A DNA stretch of 15,937 nt, taken from positions 1 through 15,937 of the forward strand of contig JANNPJ010000056.1 of the NCBI GenBank assembly GCA_031400005.1, given 5' to 3'. This stretch comes from JANNPJ01 sp031400005 (lineage in GTDB: Bacteria; Actinomycetota; Actinomycetes; Actinomycetales; Kineosporiaceae). The notes beneath the pieces were generated by a model, which saw only the letters and a list, made by a program, of their open reading frames with translations, did no database searches and was not told where the DNA came from. The stretch's first letter is position 1. Each line of letters starts with the position of its first letter. Of this stretch, positions 12,001 to 15,937 are shown in pieces. The translations under genes and the position numbers were made by a program.

Positions 12001-14343
12001 CCGCAGCGCGGTGATCGCGTAGGTGCGCAGCACGGCGTGCCGCAGCAACGCGAACAGCAGGGTGTTCGCGCCGGCCGGCGGGGTGCCGGTGCGCACCGTC
12101 TCGTAACCGGTGTTGGTCAGCCAGGCCAAGTAGTTCTCGCCTGAGGGCAGCGCGGTGGCGTCCACCGGCCGGCCCACCACCAGCGGGCCGGTCAGGGTCG
12201 CGGCGGTCCGGTCGAAGGCGGCCCGGGCCAGCACCGGGTCGATGGCGAGACCGAGCTGGCGGACCGGTTCCAGCGCCTGGGCGACGCGGGTGAAGGTGAT
12301 CGCGTCCGGGGCCGGCAGCGCCAGTCCCCGGGCGTCGTAGCGCAGCGACACCGGGCTGGTGGCGACCGCGTCGGCCAGAACGGCGGCGAGGTCGGTCCCC
12401 GGCGTCACCCGCGGCACCCCGTTCAGCGCTCCGCGCCAGGTCGACGCCAGGCCCCGCAGCAGGGCGACCAGCTGGGCGTCGAAATCGGACGGGTCCAGCT
12501 GACGCCACTGTCCGAGCGAGGTGACCGGCAGGACGCCGTACGGTTGTTTGCCCAGCCGCAGCACCGGCAGCGGGCCGCCCGAGGCCACATGGGCCAGGTA
12601 GTGGCTGCGGGCGGCGGCAACCACCTCGTCGGGGATCTCACCCATCAGGTGATCGAGCAGGTACCCCCAGGTCACCGGCCACAACATGGTGCGCATCTGG
12701 CGTTCACCGAGGACCGCCCCGCCGGTGGCGCCGAGCGCCTGCCCGAGCGGTCCCGTCCCGGTTCCGAGCGCGCGTCCCAGCAGGACGGCGTCGGCCTGGC
12801 CGGCGGTCGGCGCGGCGCCGCGCTCGGCCCGCAGGCTCACGGTGGGGTCGGCGCCCGCGGGCGACCAGGCCGAGCGTACGGTCGCGGTGTTGTTGGTCGC
12901 GGTGCCCGGTGAGAGCATCGCCAGCCCGTCGGTGAAGTGATGGGCATCGAGCAGCGTGCTCAGCCGCCGCGCGGACTCGGCCGGGTCGAGGCTCGCGCGC
13001 AGACCGACCACCACCACCCGGTCGAACCCGGCCGGGTCGGCCGCGACCGGGACCCGCACCGCCATGCCACGTTCGATCGCCCGGTCGAAATTGACCAGCC
13101 ACTGCGCGGATTCACCCAGCGGCGCGCTCGGGTCGGCGGCCGCGGCATCGCCCGGGTCGGGGCCGAGCACCAGCGTGTCCGGGATCGGCCGGCTGAGGAC
13201 GGCGAAGCGGCGGGTGCCGCCCTGGTAACCCAGCACGATCCATCGGTCGGGCAGGACGTTCGTTCGTGCGGCCCGGGTCCAGGTCTCGGTGTGCTGCGGC
13301 GGGGTGGTGGCCGCGGCTGCCCGGGCGATCCAGGCGGCGCGCGGGGCGCCGAACCGGTCGGTCATCACGCGCCAGGACTCCAGGGTGGCGGGGGCGTTGA
13401 TGCCGCCGGCCCGCTCGTGCTCCAGATGGCGGCGGCCCCAGGTGAGTTCCTCCACGGTCAGCTCCGGCTCGTGGGTGTCGACGTGGGCGCTGTCCGGGTA
13501 GATGCGCACCAGCAGGTCGGTCCCGGCGAAGCGGGTCTCCAGTCGAACCGGCAGCAGCGCGATCGGCACCTCGGTGCTGATCAGCGAGACCAGGGTGTCG
13601 GGGTTCTCGACGTTCACGAGTTCGCCCCGCAGCCGCTCCAGGTCACCGGCCGGCGCACCGGCGATGCCGGCCAGCTCGGCGGTGATCAGGCCGTCCCAGG
13701 TCCGCCAGGCCGCGGTCACGGCGGCGCGCTGGGTGGCGATCTCGGCGCTCAGCGTTCCCGGCAGCGCCTCGACCGCGGCCTGCCGCGCCTGGGTGTCCGC
13801 CAGCTGCTGCCGGGTGGCGGCGAGCCGCTGCTGGGCGGTGGTCAGCTCGGCCCGCGCGGCCGTCAGTTCGGCGTTGGCCGCAGCCAACGCCGGGGCCAAC
13901 GCGGCGACGGCGGCCTGGGCGGCCGCCGCCCGCCGGCGCGCAGCGATCGCCGCGTTCTCCGCGTCGAACACCCTCCGCTGGGCCCGTTGGATGTTGCCTG
14001 GCTGCTCGCGTTCGGCGATCAGCTGCTCCAAGATCTCGCGGGCCCGCTCGACGGCGTCCTCCGCGGCTGAGGCCGCGTTCTGCGCGGTGTCCGCCTGGGC
14101 CTGCGCGGTGGCGGTCCGGCCGGCGGCGGTGTTCTGCGCCTGGGTGGCCGCCGTGACCCGGGCCTGAGCCTCGGTGACCGCCTGCTGCTGCGCGCTGATC
14201 CGACCCGGCAGCGCCGCCAGGTCGGCCCGCAACCGGGCCCGGTCGGCCTTCCCCGCCACCAGCCGGTCGGCGAGCCGGAGGGCGGTGCTCTCGGCCGCCT
14301 GTCCACTGGCTCTGGCAGCGGCGATCGCCGCGTGGTCGGTCAT
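9001..14343 (-). CDS. Giant coiled-coil operon protein, 1780 residues
   Basis: The first 230 residues or so are an almost continuous Ala/Gln/Arg-rich coiled coil. A globular region follows with strong motifs: LLPVRLETRF and LLVRIYPDSAHVDTHEPELT (about 260-290), and LPVLRLGKQPYGVLPVTSLG (about 590-610). A second long coiled coil occupies about 1018-1185, interrupted near NNRPGGFPSILTW. The C-terminal 600 residues are globular and Ala/Leu-rich. No signal peptide, membrane segment or known enzyme motif is visible. The ATG at 14343 overlaps the previous stop by four bases (ATGA) and has GAGGAG about 7 bases upstream. The frame is open to 14439, but that extension is antisense-like. The size, rods and coupling suggest a scaffold or structural component; that is inference. 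I recall these motifs only in unnamed large proteins. Confidence 0.85.
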   Translation of the reverse strand: MTDHAAIAAARASGQAAESTALRLADRLVAGKADRARLRADLAALPGRISAQQQAVTEAQARVTAATQAQNTAAGRTATAQAQADTAQNAASAAEDAVERAREILEQLIAEREQPGNIQRAQRRVFDAENAAIAARRRAAAAQAAVAALAPALAAANAELTAARAELTTAQQRLAATRQQLADTQARQAAVEALPGTLSAEIATQRAAVTAAWRTWDGLITAELAGIAGAPAGDLERLRGELVNVENPDTLVSLISTEVPIALLPVRLETRFAGTDLLVRIYPDSAHVDTHEPELTVEELTWGRRHLEHERAGGINAPATLESWRVMTDRFGAPRAAWIARAAAATTPPQHTETWTRAARTNVLPDRWIVLGYQGGTRRFAVLSRPIPDTLVLGPDPGDAAAADPSAPLGESAQWLVNFDRAIERGMAVRVPVAADPAGFDRVVVVGLRASLDPAESARRLSTLLDAHHFTDGLAMLSPGTATNNTATVRSAWSPAGADPTVSLRAERGAAPTAGQADAVLLGRALGTGTGPLGQALGATGGAVLGERQMRTMLWPVTWGYLLDHLMGEIPDEVVAAARSHYLAHVASGGPLPVLRLGKQPYGVLPVTSLGQWRQLDPSDFDAQLVALLRGLASTWRGALNGVPRVTPGTDLAAVLADAVATSPVSLRYDARGLALPAPDAITFTRVAQALEPVRQLGLAIDPVLARAAFDRTAATLTGPLVVGRPVDATALPSGENYLAWLTNTGYETVRTGTPPAGANTLLFALLRHAVLRTYAITALRIVRARGLAAPGEGEEPGLNPAAAPSPWDRLGAPLEGVTAPGQTLGAHLDAVRTSFSPAGSPVAAQLTELMELQGSLRQLISVPTADLARLTGSVLDLAAHRYDAWVSAQATRKLATLRTSKPAGVRFGGYGVLEDVRRPTAARPASQGYVHAPSLGQAATAAVLRSGHLAQGGGAQAPLALDLSSRRVRLALTLLDGVRSGQPLGALLGYRLERGLHEHHRELVLDQFIAPLRALAPLDALTAAEHDLGVALTRRNTATQMLGQLQQQSAAAKAADTALLARVATAQRDFDAAQANSTSLSAQLQSARNDLQTLMNNRPGGFPSILTWRDNVAEAQTRIARLEPAVATATAATAAAAATLNSLRGQQQMSSAQVVALDQQVARQQAELDSAVAAVTAAQALVDLLRASEPRVSAALRARNVADGLGLRRRFRAGLATSRWDQTSIPFGASGLPALSSAQGQAITAELRELDDAVDALADVLVAESVHQVVQGNAQRAGATADALSRGDVPPPDVEVVRTPRAGTAVTHRLLVLADAAAGTGWPTDDTQVRALVEPSLEAWAGSVLGPANRVRVRVRSGTTVTTTDLSTLRLSALDALAMIPSGGPAGATEIEQALLDGSAPGAQLVLERDPAWTPGQLGLGEFLELARTVRELIDGARALDARDLTVPNQAANLATSPGTAPGIDTPDLAARTAIAVNALTTTRTRLAAALAGGPSAAVTGALARAAKLGVVGPGAAVLTELDRRQARLAAADSDLERVAAVLGDTFRLLPRVTPAAAGEFVAALAAGPELTGGPLQPGGDALAPVTWLQRAAHVRDGASRLELTMLTAEATGSPQPLRLRVAQLPRVAGERWVGLPAAAPQPVPGGRLSLVVQSAGTAPPPAGSRLAGLVVDEWTEVVPDANQLTGLSFHVDQPASRAPQAILLAVAPNESHLWNLAALEATLLETFDLARTRLVDGEALGSVPVGAAPRLGQYLPAAFLAAPAATDTVTTDLTKVSS
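14340..14343 (-). promoter_or_regulatory. ATGA translational-coupling overlap
   Basis: The stop of the upstream gene and the start of the 1780-residue gene share ATGA. A GAGGAG about 7 bases upstream (around 14350-14356) lies within the end of the upstream gene. This arrangement typically keeps the two products at linked levels. Confidence 0.7.
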
Positions 14344-15937
14344 GCGGGGCTCCTCGTGATCAGGCGGGACGCGTGCAGGGCGACACGGAACGGCTGCTGG
14401 AAGGTCAGGGCGGCCGTGGTGGCCGAGTCCCGGTTCCACATCGCCTGCAGGTTGGCGGCGGCGGCCAGGGGCCGGGACAGGTCGGCGTGACCGTTGCCGG
14501 TCACCGGCACGTGCGCCCAGGCCAGCGCATCGGTGGTGCGCGGGACACCGGGGACGGCCACGTCGTCGAACCCGAACCGCGGCTCACCCGGGTACTGCTC
14601 GAACACGAAGTACCAGCCCGGCGCGGCCAACGCCTCCTCCTCGCCGAGGGCGAACCCGACGACGGTGAGATCGGGCGGCAGGGTGGCCCGGAACATCGGC
14701 GCCAGCCGGGTGGCCGGATCGAGCGTGCCGTTCACCGCGGCCCGGGCGGCGTAGACGGTGGTGGTCGGGTAGCGGCGCAACAGTTCACCGCGCAGCAGCA
14801 GGAGGAGCTGACGGCCACCCCCGCGCAGGTGCCCACCCAGCGGCGCGGAGTCCCACTCGGACATCGGCGGGATGTCGGCCAGGCTCTCCGGATCACCGGG
14901 CTGACCGCTGACGTCCCAGAACTGACGGAACGCGGTGCCGGTGAGCGGCGCGGGGAACTCGCGCCACAGCATCTCGCGGCTGAACTCGTGGTTGAGACCG
15001 GCCAGGTAGGCCTCGATCACCCGGGGCGTGATCTCCAGCAGGGCGACGCCGTCGGCCTGGAGGTCCTGCGCGCCCGGCAGGAAAAGCTCGGGCGCGACCT
15101 GCTGCAGGCCGTCGTACATCGCCTCGGTGAAGCGCGGGGTGAACACCGCCGGGGCCAACGGGTCCGGCCGGGTCCAGGTGCTCGCGGGCGCCTCGATCCG
15201 GGCCCGCACCCGGGCCAGCACGGTGCCGGCCGGATCGAGATGCGTCAGCACCTGGGCCCGCAGGGCGTCCACCGCCACCGCCGGCCGGGGGGCCACGGCC
15301 AGGCCGGTCGCCATCACCAGGGACGAGAACCCGGTGACGCTGACCATCCCGGTCGGTGGGGCGATCGCCGGCCGCATCGCCACCCGGTCGGTCGCGGCGA
15401 GCATGTCGACCGGCTGCGACACCCGGGCCCGCCGGGCGATGACGCCCTGCGGACTGGTGAGCCGGAGCATCGCCCCGGACGCGGCTGCCTCCGGTACCCG
15501 GCTGGCCTTCAGCTGACCGTCCACGGTGCCGCCGTCCAGGGCGATCCGGGCGTGCGCCGGCTGCGTGACCGCGATCAGCGAGGCCGCCGGCATCCGGCCG
15601 AAATGCCGCTCCACCAGAAGGGTTCCGAGCTCACGGGCGACCTGGGCGCCACGCAGCAGGGTGTTGACCTCACGTGCGGCGCCGGCCTGCTCCCAGGCTC
15701 GAGCCATCAGCTGTTCCTGGCGGTCCTGCACCAGGCGTGTACCGGCTGCGGCGGCGATCCGAAGCCGGGGATCGAGGTTGAGCTCGCGCAACCAACCGGC
15801 CGCCGGTAGCTGGCTGGCGGCGGCCTGCAGCTGCCCGTAGATCGGCGGCGCCAGTACGTCCGGTGACCCGTCGGCGAGCGCCCTTGCCAGAGCCGTCTGG
15901 AAGGCCGGGCCGGCCCCTGGGGGCGTGGCGTCCGGGC
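14340..15937 (-). CDS. Unnamed operon protein, N-terminus beyond the right edge (531 residues visible)
   Basis: This is the most upstream gene of the operon in the window. The frame is open through the right edge. The in-frame TTG at 15791 is not a start, because good protein continues upstream of it (PPIYGQLQAAASQLPAAGW). Strong motifs are LRELNLDPRLRIAAAAGTR followed by RQEQLMARAWEQ near the visible N-terminus, LNHEFSREMLWREFP and then FRQFWD in the middle (near 15000-14910), and WYFVFEQYPGEPRFGFDD towards the end (near 14620-14560). I recall these only from unannotated proteins encoded next to giant coiled-coil proteins like the neighbour here. No membrane helix or catalytic motif is visible; a signal peptide cannot be judged without the start. 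The stop TGA (14342-14340) overlaps the next ATG. The role is probably structural, by association only. Confidence 0.8.
   Translation of the reverse strand, partial: PDATPPGAGPAFQTALARALADGSPDVLAPPIYGQLQAAASQLPAAGWLRELNLDPRLRIAAAAGTRLVQDRQEQLMARAWEQAGAAREVNTLLRGAQVARELGTLLVERHFGRMPAASLIAVTQPAHARIALDGGTVDGQLKASRVPEAAASGAMLRLTSPQGVIARRARVSQPVDMLAATDRVAMRPAIAPPTGMVSVTGFSSLVMATGLAVAPRPAVAVDALRAQVLTHLDPAGTVLARVRARIEAPASTWTRPDPLAPAVFTPRFTEAMYDGLQQVAPELFLPGAQDLQADGVALLEITPRVIEAYLAGLNHEFSREMLWREFPAPLTGTAFRQFWDVSGQPGDPESLADIPPMSEWDSAPLGGHLRGGGRQLLLLLRGELLRRYPTTTVYAARAAVNGTLDPATRLAPMFRATLPPDLTVVGFALGEEEALAAPGWYFVFEQYPGEPRFGFDDVAVPGVPRTTDALAWAHVPVTGNGHADLSRPLAAAANLQAMWNRDSATTAALTFQQPFRVALHASRLITRSPA

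Noticed and set aside
14344..14439. Longer N-terminus for the giant protein (start at 14439)
   Set aside because: The extra 32 residues overlap the upstream gene and are unlike protein. The ATGA overlap with GAGGAG fits the 14343 start.
14373..15809. Plus-strand open frame of 478 codons opposite the rightmost gene
   Set aside because: Antisense shadow with repetitive Gly/Arg/His composition; the minus strand reads as a motif-rich protein through the window edge.
1..15937. Search for tRNA genes, CRISPR arrays, insertion-sequence ends and attachment sites
   Set aside because: No cloverleaf with conserved arms, regularly spaced direct repeats, transposase gene or tRNA-derived attachment site was seen by eye on either strand.

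Overview
The window comes from a high-GC, actinomycete-like bacterium. The right-hand two thirds looks above 70% GC, GTG and TTG starts occur, genes are translationally coupled, and MafI-like and SUKH-type genes are common in such genomes. I cannot name the genus. The window splits into two unlike halves, with a change of base composition and gene density near 4.5-5.0 kb.

Left half (1 to about 4.9 kb) is an accessory patchwork of short, loosely packed, mostly unrelated genes. In order: the 3' end of a hexapeptide-repeat (maltose/galactoside-type) O-acetyltransferase; a MafI-like immunity gene; an unrecognised 231-residue protein; a doubtful tiny two-CxxC protein converging on a 96-residue Cys/His-rich protein, with a hairpin between them; a conserved-looking gene broken by a single frameshift; and a SUKH (SMI1/KNR4) immunity-type gene on the minus strand, apparently with a leaderless promoter. 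A 500-base stretch without an intact gene follows. It contains a clear remnant of a TetR-family helix-turn-helix on the minus strand. No toxin is visible beside either immunity-type gene.

Right half (4.96 kb to the right edge) is one minus-strand operon of four large genes, transcribed right to left. The first enters from the right edge (at least 531 residues, unnamed family). It is followed by a 1780-residue protein with two long coiled coils (ATGA overlap), a 572-residue protein (TGATG overlap), and a 765-residue peptidoglycan-active protein (25-base gap with a strong Shine-Dalgarno). The last joins an amidase_2/PGRP-type zinc amidase domain, with its predicted ligands present, to a degenerate M23/LytM-like domain that has lost its catalytic residues. 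None of the proteins or visible protein parts shows a signal peptide or membrane helix.

The first three proteins carry strong internal motifs that I recall only from large unnamed proteins. The coupling suggests they form one assembly. My best inference is a structural complex that carries or works with the cell-wall-targeting protein. Whether this is part of a contractile-injection or tail-like device cannot be decided from this window, because no sheath, tube, baseplate or ATPase gene is visible.
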